From Flavobacteriaceae bacterium (GTDB lineage: Bacteria > Bacteroidota > Bacteroidia > Flavobacteriales > Flavobacteriaceae): DNA of 64,000 bases. The stretch's first letter is position 1. Every line of letters starts with the position of its first letter. Location of the stretch: contig SIHP01000004.1 of assembly GCA_004762155.1 (NCBI GenBank), positions 124,001 through 188,000 on the forward strand. Direction: 5' to 3'. Made by a program: the position numbers and the translations under genes. The notes under the pieces are model-generated. The model had not been told where the DNA came from. It did no database searches and was given only the letters and a program-made list of their open reading frames with translations. Below, in pieces: positions 18,870-28,941 of this stretch.

Positions 18870-20256
18870 CAAACAAAAAACAATACAACAAGAAATTACA
18901 TTATCTGGTGTAGGATTGCACACAGGTAATCAAGTTACAATGACTTTTAAACCTGCAGCTGCAAATCATGGTTATGCATTTAAACGTGTAGATTTAGAAG
19001 GAGAACCTATCATTGAAGCAAAAGCAGAATATGTTACCAATACACAGCGTGGTACTAATATGGAAAAAAATGGAGTTCAAATACAAACTTCAGAACATGT
19101 TTTAGCTGCTGCAGTAGGATTAGGAATTGACAACCTTTTAATAGAAGTTAATGCTTCTGAACCACCTATAATGGATGGTTCTTCTAAGTTTTTTATAAAA
19201 GCTTTAGAAGAAGCAGGTATCGTAGAATTAGAAGCAGAAGTAAAGGAATATGTTGTTAAAGAAATAATTTCATATAAAGACGAAGCAACTGGAAGTGAAA
19301 TTATTTTAATGCCTGCAGATGAGTATCAAGTAACTACAATGGTAGATTTTGGGACTAAAATTTTAGGTACTCAAAATGCAACGTTAAATACAATTTCAGA
19401 TTTTAAAGAAGAAATTTCTTCAGCAAGAACATTTAGTTTTTTGCATGAAATAGAAATGTTATTAGAACATAACTTAATTAAAGGTGGCGATTTAAATAAT
19501 GCTATTGTCTATGTTGATAAAGAATTATCAGAAGGTACAATGCAAAAATTAAAGAAAGCTTTTAATAAAGATGATATTAAAGTGCAATCAAATGGAATTT
19601 TAGATAATTTAGAATTACACTGGGCAAATGAGGCAGCAAGACATAAATTATTAGATGTTATTGGTGATTTAGCTTTAACAGGTACCCGAATTAGAGGGAA
19701 AGTAATTGCAAATAAACCAGGGCATTTAATAAATACTAATTTCGCGAAAAAGCTTGCGAAAATCATAAAACAAGAGAAGCGTAATAACGTACCTTTTTAT
19801 GATTTAAATCAACCACCATTAATGGATATCCATCAAATTATGGATATTCTACCACATCGCCCACCATTTCTATTAATAGATAGAATTATTGAACTTTCAC
19901 CTACACATGTAGTAGGAATGAAGAATGTAACAATGAATGAAGGTTTTTTTGTAGGACATTTCCCAGGAGCACCTGTAATGCCAGGAGTTTTACAAGTAGA
20001 AGCAATGGCACAATGTGGAGGGGTTTTGGTATTAAGTACTGTTCCTGATCCTGAAAATTATTTAACTTATTTCATGAAAATGGATAATGTTAAATTTAAG
20101 CGAAAAGTGTTACCAGGAGATACGCTTACATTTAAATCGGAGTTAATAACACCAATACGTAGAGGAATATGTCATATGCAATCCTATGCTTATGCAAACG
20201 GTAAATTAGTTGCAGAAGCTGAATTAATGGCACAAATAACAAGAATTAGTAATTAA
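18862..20256 (+). CDS. lpxC/fabZ: Bifunctional LpxC deacetylase / FabZ dehydratase
   Basis: 464 residues, a fusion standard in Bacteroidota. The LpxC part (1 to about 305) begins [14 protein letters not shown], with zinc ligands in TSEHVLAA and [14 protein letters not shown] (HxxxD). The FabZ part (about 310-464) has [14 protein letters not shown] and the catalytic His/Glu in [20 protein letters not shown]. LpxC commits UDP-acyl-GlcNAc to lipid A; FabZ dehydrates 3-hydroxyacyl-ACP. Keeping both on one chain balances lipid A and phospholipid flux (known inference for the family). Confidence 0.97.
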   Translation: MSNKQKTIQQEITLSGVGLHTGNQVTMTFKPAAANHGYAFKRVDLEGEPIIEAKAEYVTNTQRGTNMEKNGVQIQTSEHVLAAAVGLGIDNLLIEVNASEPPIMDGSSKFFIKALEEAGIVELEAEVKEYVVKEIISYKDEATGSEIILMPADEYQVTTMVDFGTKILGTQNATLNTISDFKEEISSARTFSFLHEIEMLLEHNLIKGGDLNNAIVYVDKELSEGTMQKLKKAFNKDDIKVQSNGILDNLELHWANEAARHKLLDVIGDLALTGTRIRGKVIANKPGHLINTNFAKKLAKIIKQEKRNNVPFYDLNQPPLMDIHQIMDILPHRPPFLLIDRIIELSPTHVVGMKNVTMNEGFFVGHFPGAPVMPGVLQVEAMAQCGGVLVLSTVPDPENYLTYFMKMDNVKFKRKVLPGDTLTFKSELITPIRRGICHMQSYAYANGKLVAEAELMAQITRISN

Positions 20257-20265
20257 TATATACAC

Positions 20266-21051
20266 ATGAATCAACCCCTAGCATACGTCCATCCACAAGC
20301 AAAAATAGCTCGTAATGTAGTTATAGAACCTTTTACAACAATACATAATAATGTAGAAATTGGTTCTGGTACTTGGATTGGTTCTAATGTTACTATAATG
20401 GAAGGAGCACGTATAGGTAAAAACTGTCGTATTTTTCCAGGTGCTGTAATTTCAGCAATTCCTCAAGATTTAAAATTTGATGATGAAGAGACAACAGTTC
20501 AAATTGGAGACAATGTAACCATTAGAGAATGTGTAACCATTAATAGAGGAACTTCAGATAGAATGAAAACTGTTATTGGTAACAATTGTTTAATCATGGC
20601 GTATTGTCATATTGCACATGATTCTTTTGTTGGTGATAATTGTATTTTTTCAAATAATTCTACTTTAGCTGGCCATGTAACTATAGGAGATAATGTAATT
20701 CTTGCAGGAATGGTTGCAGTGCATCAATTTGCTTCTGTTGGAAATCATGCTTTTGTTACAGGAGGTTCTTTAGTACGTAAAGATGTTCCTCCATATGTAA
20801 AAGCTGCAAGAGAGCCTTTATCTTATGTTGGTATTAATTCGGTAGGTTTACGTAGAAGAGGTTATACTACAGAAAAAATAAGAGAAATTCAAAATATATA
20901 CAGAATTCTATTTCAAAAAAACTATAACAATTCACAAGCAATTGCTATAATTGAAGCAGAATTAGAAGCAACTTCAGAGCGCGATGAAATAATTCAGTTT
21001 ATTAAAAACTCTCATCGTGGTATTATGAAAGGGTATTACAAAGCAAATTAA
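20266..21051 (+). CDS. lpxA: Acyl-ACP-UDP-N-acetylglucosamine O-acyltransferase LpxA
   Basis: 261 residues. Starts YVHPQAKIARNVVIEPFTTI; hexapeptide beta-helix with AISAIPQDLKFDDE-like start (VISAIPQDLKFDDEETTVQIG), active-site His in AYCHIAHDSFVGDN, and the C-terminal VGLRRRGYTTEKI helix region. First step of lipid A synthesis. It follows lpxC/fabZ by 9 nt. Confidence 0.97.
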   Translation: MNQPLAYVHPQAKIARNVVIEPFTTIHNNVEIGSGTWIGSNVTIMEGARIGKNCRIFPGAVISAIPQDLKFDDEETTVQIGDNVTIRECVTINRGTSDRMKTVIGNNCLIMAYCHIAHDSFVGDNCIFSNNSTLAGHVTIGDNVILAGMVAVHQFASVGNHAFVTGGSLVRKDVPPYVKAAREPLSYVGINSVGLRRRGYTTEKIREIQNIYRILFQKNYNNSQAIAIIEAELEATSERDEIIQFIKNSHRGIMKGYYKAN

Positions 21052-21060
21052 TTATAGAAA

Positions 21061-21097
21061 TTAAATTGTTGAGAAAGTTAATAAATCAACAATTTAA
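21061..21097 (+). repeat. Inverted repeat between lpxA and efp
   Basis: Twelve-base perfect arms (TTAAATTGTTGA at 21061-21072 and its complement at 21086-21097) with a 13-nt loop. No T-run follows, so it is not a convincing terminator. It could be a leader hairpin of efp or an operator. Confidence 0.6.
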
Positions 21098-21119
21098 ATA
21101 AATAAAAAATAAACATATA

Positions 21120-21686
21120 ATGGCTACAACATCAGATATTAAAAACGGATTATGCATGAGATATAACAACGACATTTATAAGGTTGTTGAATTTTTACAT
21201 GTAAAACCAGGAAAAGGACCTGCATTTGTAAGAACTAAATTAAAAAGTGTTACTAGTGGTAAAGTAATAGACAATACGTTTCCATCTGGAAGAAAAATAG
21301 ATGATGTTAGAGTTGAAACGCATAAATTCCAATATCTATACAAAGAAGGTGAGACTTATCATTTTATGAACCAAGTAGATTATAGTCAAATTACTTTAGA
21401 GAAAAATGCTTTAGATTCACCAGACTTAATGAAAGAAGGAGAAGTGGTAACAATTCTTATTAATTCTGAAGATGAGATGCCTTTATCTGTTGATATGCCA
21501 GCAAGTGTAATTTTAGAAGTAACACATACTGAACCTGGAGTTAAAGGAAATACAGCTACTAACGCAACAAAACCAGCTACTATGGAATCTGGAGCAATAG
21601 TAAATGTGCCTCTTTTTATAAATGAAGGAGATAAAGTTAAAGTAGAGACGACCAAAGGTACTTACCAAGAACGCGTTAAAGAATAA
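21120..21686 (+). CDS. efp: Elongation factor P
   Basis: 188 residues with three OB-like domains. The start MATTSDIKNGLCMRYNNDIY and HVKPGKGPAFVRTKLK (conserved modification-loop lysine K34 context PGKGPAF) identify EF-P. The C-terminus has ATMESGAIVNVPLFINEGDKV. It relieves ribosome stalling at proline runs. A strong terminator follows 11 nt after the stop. Confidence 0.97.
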   Translation: MATTSDIKNGLCMRYNNDIYKVVEFLHVKPGKGPAFVRTKLKSVTSGKVIDNTFPSGRKIDDVRVETHKFQYLYKEGETYHFMNQVDYSQITLEKNALDSPDLMKEGEVVTILINSEDEMPLSVDMPASVILEVTHTEPGVKGNTATNATKPATMESGAIVNVPLFINEGDKVKVETTKGTYQERVKE

Positions 21687-21696
21687 CAAATAAATT

Positions 21697-21714
21697 ATCC
21701 CGCTTTTGCGGGAT
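21697..21714 (+). terminator. Terminator of efp
   Basis: ATCCCGC/GCGGGAT, TTTT loop, then TTCTTTTTT. Confidence 0.92.
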
Positions 21715-21725
21715 TTCTTTTTTAT

Positions 21726-22646
21726 ATGAAATTTAAACAATCACAAACTTTACAGCAGATAGCTACTCTTTTAAATGTTGAATTCGTTGGGGAAGCTAGT
21801 TTTCCTATAACAGGGATTAATGAAATTCATGTAGTTGAAAAAGGAGATATTGTTTTTGTAGATCATCCTAAATATTATAATAAAGCTTTAAACTCAAATG
21901 CAACTACTATTTTAATTAATAAAGATGTTGCTTGTCCTGATGGTAAAACCTTATTAATTTCAGATGATCCTTTTAGAGATTTTAATAAAATAACGAAACA
22001 TTTTAATCCTTTTATAGCATCAAAGAGTGTAATAGCAGAAAGTGCCATTATAGGAGAAGGATCAATCATTCAACCAAATGCTTTTATAGGTGAAAATGTA
22101 GTAATTGGGAAGAATTGTATTATTCATGCTAATGTAAGTATTAACAATGATTGTATTTTAGGTGATAATGTAATTGTTCAATCGAATTCGGTATTAGGTA
22201 GTGATGCTTTTTATTATAAAAAGCGTCCAGAAGGTTATGATAGATTAATCTCTGGAGGTCGAGTAATTTTAGAAGACGATGTAGAAATAGGAGCTTGTTG
22301 TACAATAGATAGAGGAGTTACTGGAGATACAACTTTAGGAGCTGGTACTAAAATAGACAACCATGTGCAAATTGGACACGATACTCTAATAGGTAAAAAA
22401 TGTTTAATAGCAGCATTAACAGCTGTTGCAGGTTGTGTTGTTATAGAAGATGAAGTAACTGTTTGGGGACAAGTTGGTATCTCTAGCGGAATAAGTATTG
22501 AAACAGGAACAGTTTTAATGGCTAAAACTGGCGTTATGAAATCCTTAAAAAAAGGGGTTTATTGGGGCTCTCCATCACAAGAATACCGAAAAAAAATGCG
22601 TGAAATTATACATTTAAAAAATATAACTGATAAAGATAAAAAGTAA
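21726..22646 (+). CDS. LpxD-like hexapeptide acyltransferase (second paralogue)
   Basis: 306 residues. The N-terminal UDP-sugar-binding-like part (about 1-95) is followed by hexapeptide repeats (IGEGSIIQPNAFIGENVVIG and GAGTKIDNHVQIGHDTLIG), with the catalytic-His context IGHD. It is annotated widely as a second LpxD in Flavobacteriia, shorter and more divergent than the one at 17829. Whether it acylates a lipid A precursor or another sugar nucleotide is not clear. It starts 11 nt after the efp terminator, so it may depend on read-through. Confidence 0.85.
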   Translation: MKFKQSQTLQQIATLLNVEFVGEASFPITGINEIHVVEKGDIVFVDHPKYYNKALNSNATTILINKDVACPDGKTLLISDDPFRDFNKITKHFNPFIASKSVIAESAIIGEGSIIQPNAFIGENVVIGKNCIIHANVSINNDCILGDNVIVQSNSVLGSDAFYYKKRPEGYDRLISGGRVILEDDVEIGACCTIDRGVTGDTTLGAGTKIDNHVQIGHDTLIGKKCLIAALTAVAGCVVIEDEVTVWGQVGISSGISIETGTVLMAKTGVMKSLKKGVYWGSPSQEYRKKMREIIHLKNITDKDKK

Positions 22647-22657
22647 GGTAATTTTAA

Positions 22658-22688
22658 TTGTAATACAACAATTAAAAAACTATTTTTG
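22658..22688 (+). promoter_or_regulatory. Promoter of sucD
   Basis: TTG at 22658-22660 (-33) and TATTTTTG at 22681-22688 (-7), spacer 20 nt: a textbook Bacteroidota promoter. It excludes a start at the TTG of 22686 and points to ATG 22719. Confidence 0.75.
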
Positions 22689-22718
22689 CTTGTCTTAAAA
22701 AATAAAAATAACAAACCT

Positions 22719-23594
22719 ATGAGTGTTTTAGTAAATAAAGATTCGAAAATTATAGTACAAGGTTTTACTGGTAGTGAAGGAACTTTCCATGCTGGTCAAA
22801 TGATAGATTACGGTACCAATGTTGTTGGTGGTGTAACTCCAGGTAAAGGAGGTCAAGAGCATTTAGGAAAACCAGTTTTTAACACAGTTGATGAAGCTGT
22901 TCAAAAAGCAGGAGCAGATACTTCTATTATTTTTGTACCACCAGCTTTTGCTGCAGATGCTGTATTTGAAGCTGCTGAAGCAGGAATTAAAGTAATTATT
23001 TGTATTACTGAAGGAATTCCTACAGCAGATATGGTAAAAGTAAAGGCTTATGTAGATTCTTTAGAAGACTGTACATTAGTAGGTCCAAACTGTCCAGGTG
23101 TAATTACTCCTGGAGAGGCTAAAGTTGGTATTATGCCAGGATTTATCTTTAAAAAAGGTAAAGTAGGTATTGTATCTAAATCAGGTACATTAACTTATGA
23201 AGCTGCTGATCAAGTTGTAAAACAAGGATACGGAATTACTACTGCAATTGGTATTGGAGGAGATCCTATTATTGGAACAACTACAAAAGAAGCAGTTGAG
23301 TTATTAATGAATGATGATGAAACTGAAGCAATTGTTATGATTGGTGAAATTGGTGGTAATTTAGAAGCTGAAGCTGCTAAATGGATTAAAGCTGATGGTA
23401 ACCGTAAGCCAGTTGTTGGTTTTATAGCAGGACAAACTGCACCAGCAGGTAGAACAATGGGACATGCAGGAGCAATTGTAGGAGGAGAAGATGATACTGC
23501 ACAAGCTAAAATGGCAATATTAGCAGCTAATGGAATTCACGTTGTTGAATCTCCAGCTAAAATTGGTGAAATGGTAGCTAAAGTGTTAGCTTAA
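22719..23594 (+). CDS. sucD: Succinate-CoA ligase (ADP-forming) alpha subunit
   Basis: 291 residues from ATG 22719 ([20 protein letters not shown]). The longer in-frame start at 22686 falls inside the -7 box and is rejected. CoA-binding Rossmann domain with [20 protein letters not shown]. The phosphohistidine lies in [20 protein letters not shown] (His of GHAGAI). TCA-cycle step: succinyl-CoA to succinate with NTP formation; sucC is not in the window. Monocistronic between its promoter and a strong terminator. Confidence 0.96.
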   Translation: MSVLVNKDSKIIVQGFTGSEGTFHAGQMIDYGTNVVGGVTPGKGGQEHLGKPVFNTVDEAVQKAGADTSIIFVPPAFAADAVFEAAEAGIKVIICITEGIPTADMVKVKAYVDSLEDCTLVGPNCPGVITPGEAKVGIMPGFIFKKGKVGIVSKSGTLTYEAADQVVKQGYGITTAIGIGGDPIIGTTTKEAVELLMNDDETEAIVMIGEIGGNLEAEAAKWIKADGNRKPVVGFIAGQTAPAGRTMGHAGAIVGGEDDTAQAKMAILAANGIHVVESPAKIGEMVAKVLA

Positions 23595-23647
23595 AATTAA
23601 ATCAAACATAAGAAACTTTAAAAAAGTTCCTTATTATCATAATAAAA

Positions 23648-23675
23648 ATCCATCGAATTTGTAAATTCGATGGAT
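23648..23675 (+). terminator. Terminator of sucD
   Basis: Thirteen-base perfect arms (core ATCCATCGAATTT) extended by A/T pairs on both sides, with a T-run after. It would also work on the opposite strand. Confidence 0.9.
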
Positions 23676-23700
23676 TTTTATTTTAAAAAAACTACAAATT

Positions 23701-26670
23701 ATGAAAAAAATGAAATTGCTAATTGTTTGTTTATTATTAACACTAACATATAGCTGTAAAAAAGAAAAAACTTCAAAAGATGAAGTTAAAACAGTATCTG
23801 CAAAAGATACAAATGGGTTCACTTATGAAGAAGTAACGAATGATCCAACAGGTTTGCGCTTGTATACTTTAGAAAATGGATTAAAAGTGTATTTAAGTAA
23901 AAATACTGATGAGCCAAAAATTCAAACTTATATTGCTGTAAGAGCAGGTTCTAATTACGATCCAAAAGAATCTACTGGATTGGCTCATTATTTAGAGCAT
24001 ATGTTATTTAAAGGAACCGATAAAATGGGGACTTCAGATTGGGAAAAAGAGAAAGAATACCTAAATAAAATATCGGATTTATACGAAAAGCATAGAGTTG
24101 AAAAAGATGCTGAAAAGAAAAAAGAAATTTATAAAGAAATTGATGCTGTTTCTTTAGAAGCTTCTAATTATTCAGTGGCTAATGAATATGATAAAATTAC
24201 TGGTTCTTTGGGCGCTACAGGTACTAATGCGTATACTTCTTTTGAACAAACAGTTTATACAAATAAAATACCTGCAAATGAGTTAAATAAGTGGTTAAGT
24301 TTAGAGTCTGAACGTTTTAGTACACTTGTTTTACGTTTGTTTCATACTGAATTGGAAGCTGTTTTTGAAGAGTTTAATAGAGGTCAGGATAATGATAGAT
24401 GGAAATCATACTTTTCAATTTTAGAAAGCTTATTTCCAAATCATCCTTATGGGCAACAAACTACTATTGGTAAGGCTGAACATTTGAAAAATCCATCAAT
24501 GGTAGATATTCATAATTATTTCAACAAATATTATGTACCAAATAATATGGCAATTGTTTTAGTTGGAGATTTAGACTTTGATGGAACTATTAAAAATGTT
24601 AATGACACTTTTGGAAAGTATAAAAAGAAAGAATTAACACATCCTGTTTTACCTAAAGAAACAGAAATAACTAAGCCAATTATAGCTGAAGTTTTTGGAC
24701 CAACAGCGGAAAGTATTTCTTTAGCTTTTCGTTCTAAAGCAATTAATACTAAAGAAGAAAAGTTAGTAGCATTATGCGATATGATTTTAGCAAATGGTAA
24801 TGCGGGTTTAATCGATTTAAACTTAAATCAAAAACAAGTAGTACAAAATGCTAGTTGTTATCCTACGTTTTTAAATGATTACGGTTATCATACTTTTACC
24901 GGTACTCCAAAAGCAGGACAAACATTAGATGAAGTAAAAGGTTTATTGTTAGGAGAGTTAGAAAAACTTAAGAAAGGAGAATTTGATGATTGGATGATTG
25001 AAGCTGTTGTTAATGATTTAAAATTAAGTCAAACTAAAAGGTATGAAAATAATAGTGCATTAGCAGATGTTTATGTAGATGCTTTTATTTATCATCAAAA
25101 TTGGGAAGACAGAGTATCTTTTTTAAATGAATTAAAAAAAATTAAAAAAGAAGAGTTGGTTACTTTTGCTAATGAGTTTTATAAAGATAATTATGCAGTT
25201 ACATACAAAAGAAAAGGGGAAGATAAAAGTATTGTAAAAGTTGAAAATCCAGGTATAACTCCTATAAATTTAAATAGAGATAAAAGTTCAACATTTATTA
25301 CAGAATTTAATAAAAAAGAATCTACACCTTTAGAACCTAAGTTTATAGATTATAAAAGCGCTATAAAAGAGTTAGAAACTAACAACGGAATAAAAGTGTC
25401 TTATGTAGAAAATGAAATTAATGATCTTTTCGATTTGAATATCATTTTTGATATGGGAAAAGATAACAACAAAAAATTAAGTTTAGCTGCTGGTTATCTA
25501 GAGTATATTGGTACTGATAAATATTCTGCTGAAGAAATTAAAAAGGAGTTTTATAAATTAGGAGTAGAGTATTATGTTAGAGCTCAAGATGATAAAACCT
25601 ATGTAGGTTTAAAAGGATTGAAAGAAAATTTACCTAAAGGTTTAGAATTATTAGAACATTTATGGGATAATGCTAAAGAAGATAAAATAGCATATGACAA
25701 ATATGTAGAGAAAATATTTAAAGGTAGAGAAGATGGTAAAACACAAAAAGGGAATATTTTGTGGGGAGGTTTAATGAATTATGGAATGTATGGAGAAGAC
25801 TCAAGGTTACGTGATATTATGCAAATGGATGAATTAAAAACTATTGATCCAAAAGAGCTAGTTAATATTATTAAAGACCTAAAAAATTACAAGCAACGTA
25901 TTTTTTATTATGGAAAAGATATTAATACCGCTGTATCTTCATTGAATACACATCATAAATTATATGGAGAACTTAAAGATTATCCTGAAGCCAAAGAATA
26001 TGTTAAAAAAGAAACAGGTGGAAATGTGTTTTTCACAAATTATGAAATGGTGCAAACAGAATTACTGTTTCTAGCAAAAGGAGATGCTTTTTCTCCAGAA
26101 AACCTAGCATCATCAAGATTATTTAACACCTATTTTGGAAGTGGTTTATCTTCAATTGTTTTTCAAGAAATACGTGAAAGTAAATCATTAGCATATTCTG
26201 CTTATGCAGGATATAGTAATCCTAGAAAAAAAGATGATGAAAGCTTCGTATATGCATATGTTGGCACTCAAGCTAATAAATTATCTCAAGCTGTAGATGC
26301 TATGATGGATTTGATGAATGATATGCCAGAAGCAGAAAAGCAATTTAAAGCAGCTAAGGAGTCAACGTTAAAGAAAATAGCTGCGGAAAGAATTACCAAA
26401 TCTAATATATTCTGGTCTTTTGAACGATTAAAAAAATTAGGTATCGATAATGATAATCGTGAAGAAATGTATAATACAATCAAAAATATGACGATTAAAG
26501 ACTTAAAAAAGTTTTTTGATGAGAGTATTAAAGGAGAATCTTATAATGTTATGGTATTAGGTAATAAAAAAGATTTAGACGTAAAATCATTACAGAAATT
26601 AGGGAAAATAAAAGAATTAGATGTAGATTATTTATTTAATTATGTTTCAAAACAAAATGTAAAACAATAA
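23701..26670 (+). CDS. M16 family zinc metallopeptidase, lipoprotein (tandem insulinase domains)
   Basis: 989 residues. Lipobox LTYSC gives lipidated C19. The active-site inverted motif HxxEH is H96-Y-L-E99-H100 (GLAHYLEHMLFKGT), with the downstream Glu expected in LEAVFEEFNRGQ. Two M16 halves: an active N-terminal one (about 45-500) and an inactive C-terminal one (about 540-980). Pitrilysin-like, expected to degrade peptides in the periplasm. Starts 25 nt after the sucD terminator. Confidence 0.94.
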   Translation: MKKMKLLIVCLLLTLTYSCKKEKTSKDEVKTVSAKDTNGFTYEEVTNDPTGLRLYTLENGLKVYLSKNTDEPKIQTYIAVRAGSNYDPKESTGLAHYLEHMLFKGTDKMGTSDWEKEKEYLNKISDLYEKHRVEKDAEKKKEIYKEIDAVSLEASNYSVANEYDKITGSLGATGTNAYTSFEQTVYTNKIPANELNKWLSLESERFSTLVLRLFHTELEAVFEEFNRGQDNDRWKSYFSILESLFPNHPYGQQTTIGKAEHLKNPSMVDIHNYFNKYYVPNNMAIVLVGDLDFDGTIKNVNDTFGKYKKKELTHPVLPKETEITKPIIAEVFGPTAESISLAFRSKAINTKEEKLVALCDMILANGNAGLIDLNLNQKQVVQNASCYPTFLNDYGYHTFTGTPKAGQTLDEVKGLLLGELEKLKKGEFDDWMIEAVVNDLKLSQTKRYENNSALADVYVDAFIYHQNWEDRVSFLNELKKIKKEELVTFANEFYKDNYAVTYKRKGEDKSIVKVENPGITPINLNRDKSSTFITEFNKKESTPLEPKFIDYKSAIKELETNNGIKVSYVENEINDLFDLNIIFDMGKDNNKKLSLAAGYLEYIGTDKYSAEEIKKEFYKLGVEYYVRAQDDKTYVGLKGLKENLPKGLELLEHLWDNAKEDKIAYDKYVEKIFKGREDGKTQKGNILWGGLMNYGMYGEDSRLRDIMQMDELKTIDPKELVNIIKDLKNYKQRIFYYGKDINTAVSSLNTHHKLYGELKDYPEAKEYVKKETGGNVFFTNYEMVQTELLFLAKGDAFSPENLASSRLFNTYFGSGLSSIVFQEIRESKSLAYSAYAGYSNPRKKDDESFVYAYVGTQANKLSQAVDAMMDLMNDMPEAEKQFKAAKESTLKKIAAERITKSNIFWSFERLKKLGIDNDNREEMYNTIKNMTIKDLKKFFDESIKGESYNVMVLGNKKDLDVKSLQKLGKIKELDVDYLFNYVSKQNVKQ

Positions 26671-26697
26671 TTAAGAATTTCTAATTAAATAAAAAAA

Positions 26698-26724
26698 ACT
26701 CGTAAAACATGTTGTTTTACGAGT
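26698..26724 (+). terminator. Bidirectional terminator between the M16 gene and the porin gene
   Basis: Twelve-base stem ACTCGTAAAACA/TGTTTTACGAGT, loop TGT. T-run on the plus strand and A-run (26690-26697) on the other side, so it can serve the convergent nrt-porin operon too. Confidence 0.9.
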
Positions 26725-26810
26725 TTTTTATTCAATGTTTTTAATTGATTATATCGTTTAAAATATAAATCTTTGATAACAAAGAGACACTTTTAAATAG
26801 TATAATAATT

Positions 26811-28058
26811 TTATTTACCTGTTAAAAATTTTGGTTTGATAATTAACATTGCCCAAGCCCAGTTTTGAAAACTTTTAGCATCAACATTACCTGCAGGATT
26901 AGGATAATCATCACTCTCAAAGAATTGTGAATACCCAGCTACTAATTTAAAACCTTTAAACTTTTTAGCTACCACTAAATCAATTTCTTGACCAAGAGAA
27001 TTTTTATTATTAGATTCTTCTGTAAAGTTGTGTCCTTTTAAAGTAAAATTGTAACCACTACCTAATTTAAATTTAGCACCTAAGTTTAAATCTACTAAAC
27101 CATTACCTATTGCATGATTCCCAACATAAAAACGGTCCATTAATCCATTAAATTTATGGTTTGTACCATATAATGGAAAGAAACCAGGACCATTATCTCC
27201 AGCTCCTGAAATAATTTCTGCACCACCAAGTAAAGTTACTTTATCACTTGCTTTATAAGTAAGATCTAAACCTACTAAATAAGCACTTTCAACTGGTATA
27301 TCAATAGCACCATTTACTCTATCACCATCTTGAATATACGCGTTAGCAGATACTCCAAATTTTCCAAACTTTCCTTTTGCATGTATACCTGCAGTAATTA
27401 AACCAGACTTATTCTCATCTCCATTTTGATAAATAGTTCCTAACAATAAACCACTTAAACTTACATTACCAAATTTTTTGTTGGCATGTATAAAACCTAA
27501 TTCTCTATAAGTGAAATTTGTAGCATTGTCATAAATATTGTCTCCTAAAGTATTTAATGCATAACCTGCATCTAATTTGAATCCTTCAGTTTTGTATTTA
27601 AAAACACCAACATCATGAGTTCTTGCTTGTTGAGCCCAACCTAAACCACCAAGGATTCTTTGGTCATCATAAGATAAAGGTTGTCTACCTAATTTAAATC
27701 TCCATTTGTCAGATAGTTTTAAATCAGCCCAAGCTTCTTGAATTCTAAAATTACCATTTCCTTCAGCTGAAATTTGTTCTCTATCTCCAAAATTAAAAAC
27801 TTCTTGAACTCCTATATATAAATTATATGTTTCAGTGGTATATGAACTATTTAAAGCGACTCTAACAGATGTTCCTAAATATGGTGTTGTTCCTTCACGC
27901 CCAGATGTATTACCTGCATCACCTGACTGATATTTATAATTAAATCCATTTCCAAATAATTCAGTTCTTGGTCTAAATTCACCTTCTAAGGTAAATTGTG
28001 CATTTGCAAATTGAACAATCAATGCAAAAACGATAAGTAGTTTATTTTGTTTTTTCAT
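26811..28058 (-). CDS. Outer-membrane porin, alginate-export-like family, in the nitrate transport operon
   Basis: 415 residues. Signal peptide MKKQNKLLIVFALIVQFANA, then QFTLEGEFRPRTELF. Repeated amphipathic strands ending in aromatic residues (for example KWRFKLGRQPLSYDDQRILG and FKLVAGYSQFFES) fit the 18-strand Alginate_exp porin family. Last gene of the nrtA operon (51-nt gap from the ATPase, no terminator between). Co-transcription suggests it admits nitrate/nitrite through the outer membrane; that substrate is inference. Confidence 0.88.
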   Translation of the reverse strand: MKKQNKLLIVFALIVQFANAQFTLEGEFRPRTELFGNGFNYKYQSGDAGNTSGREGTTPYLGTSVRVALNSSYTTETYNLYIGVQEVFNFGDREQISAEGNGNFRIQEAWADLKLSDKWRFKLGRQPLSYDDQRILGGLGWAQQARTHDVGVFKYKTEGFKLDAGYALNTLGDNIYDNATNFTYRELGFIHANKKFGNVSLSGLLLGTIYQNGDENKSGLITAGIHAKGKFGKFGVSANAYIQDGDRVNGAIDIPVESAYLVGLDLTYKASDKVTLLGGAEIISGAGDNGPGFFPLYGTNHKFNGLMDRFYVGNHAIGNGLVDLNLGAKFKLGSGYNFTLKGHNFTEESNNKNSLGQEIDLVVAKKFKGFKLVAGYSQFFESDDYPNPAGNVDAKSFQNWAWAMLIIKPKFLTGK

Positions 28059-28109
28059 TTTTTCTAGTTTTAAATTATTGTGTAATTTTTAGTTGTATAT
28101 AAATTATTT

Positions 28110-28922
28110 TTAATGTTCTAAGAAATCAATTAAATGTTTTCTGTATTTGTAATAATCATCGTGCTCTAATATTGCCTTTCTAGATCTTGGTCTCTCAAAA
28201 TCAATAGCTAAAACATCTCCAATTTTAGCACTAGGTCCACTCGTCATCATTACAACTCTATCCGCTAAAAAGATAGCTTCATCTACATCATGAGTAATCA
28301 TTACTGCTGTAATTTTTTCTTTATTCCAAACATCAATTAGTACATCTTGTAATTGACCTCTGGTTAACGAATCTAGCATTCCAAAAGGTTCATCTAGTAA
28401 CAAAACCTTAGGTTTTATAGCAAACGCTCTAGCAATACCAACACGTTGTTGTTCACCTTGAGAAATTTCCGAGGCTCTTTTATTTAAAGAACTATCCATA
28501 CCTACTTTGTGTAGGTAATATTTACAGATATCTTCTTTTTGTTTTTTTGTGGCATCTGGATATGCTTTTTTAACGCCTAACATTACATTCTCAAATGTTG
28601 TTAGCCAAGGCATTAAACTTGGTGATTGAAAAATAACACCTCTATCTGGTCCAGGTCCTTTAATACTTGAACCTAAAACTTTTATTTTACCATCGCTTAT
28701 TGGGTTTAAACCAGCAATCATTGAAAGCATCGTTGTTTTTCCACATCCAGAGTGGCCAATAATGGTAATAAATTCTTCTTTTCGTATTTGTAAATCTAAA
28801 TTTTCTAGTACTACATAATCTCCTTTTGGAGTAGGGTATACCTTTTTTAAGTTCTCTAAATCTAACATAACATCGTTAGAAGGAAACTTTTCCATTTTAT
28901 AATGTTCTTTTACTACACTCAT
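28110..28922 (-). CDS. nrtD: ABC transporter ATP-binding protein, nitrate type (NrtD-like)
   Basis: 270 residues. Walker A GHSGCGKTT, signature SQGEQQRVGIARA, Walker B LLLDEPFGMLD, H-loop TAVMITHDVDEAIFLADRV. The phrase MTSGPSAKIGDVLAIDFERPRSR is typical of NrtD/TauB relatives in nitrate operons. Energises nitrate/nitrite uptake at the inner membrane together with the second ATPase 19 nt upstream. Gene letter follows common use and is not certain. Confidence 0.88.
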   Translation of the reverse strand: MSVVKEHYKMEKFPSNDVMLDLENLKKVYPTPKGDYVVLENLDLQIRKEEFITIIGHSGCGKTTMLSMIAGLNPISDGKIKVLGSSIKGPGPDRGVIFQSPSLMPWLTTFENVMLGVKKAYPDATKKQKEDICKYYLHKVGMDSSLNKRASEISQGEQQRVGIARAFAIKPKVLLLDEPFGMLDSLTRGQLQDVLIDVWNKEKITAVMITHDVDEAIFLADRVVMMTSGPSAKIGDVLAIDFERPRSRKAILEHDDYYKYRKHLIDFLEH

Positions 28923-28941
28923 TTCTCTTACATTTTAAAGG

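Noticed and set aside
22686-22718. Upstream TTG start of sucD
   Set aside because: The TTG is inside the -7 box of a well-spaced promoter; the conserved N-terminus starts at ATG 22719.
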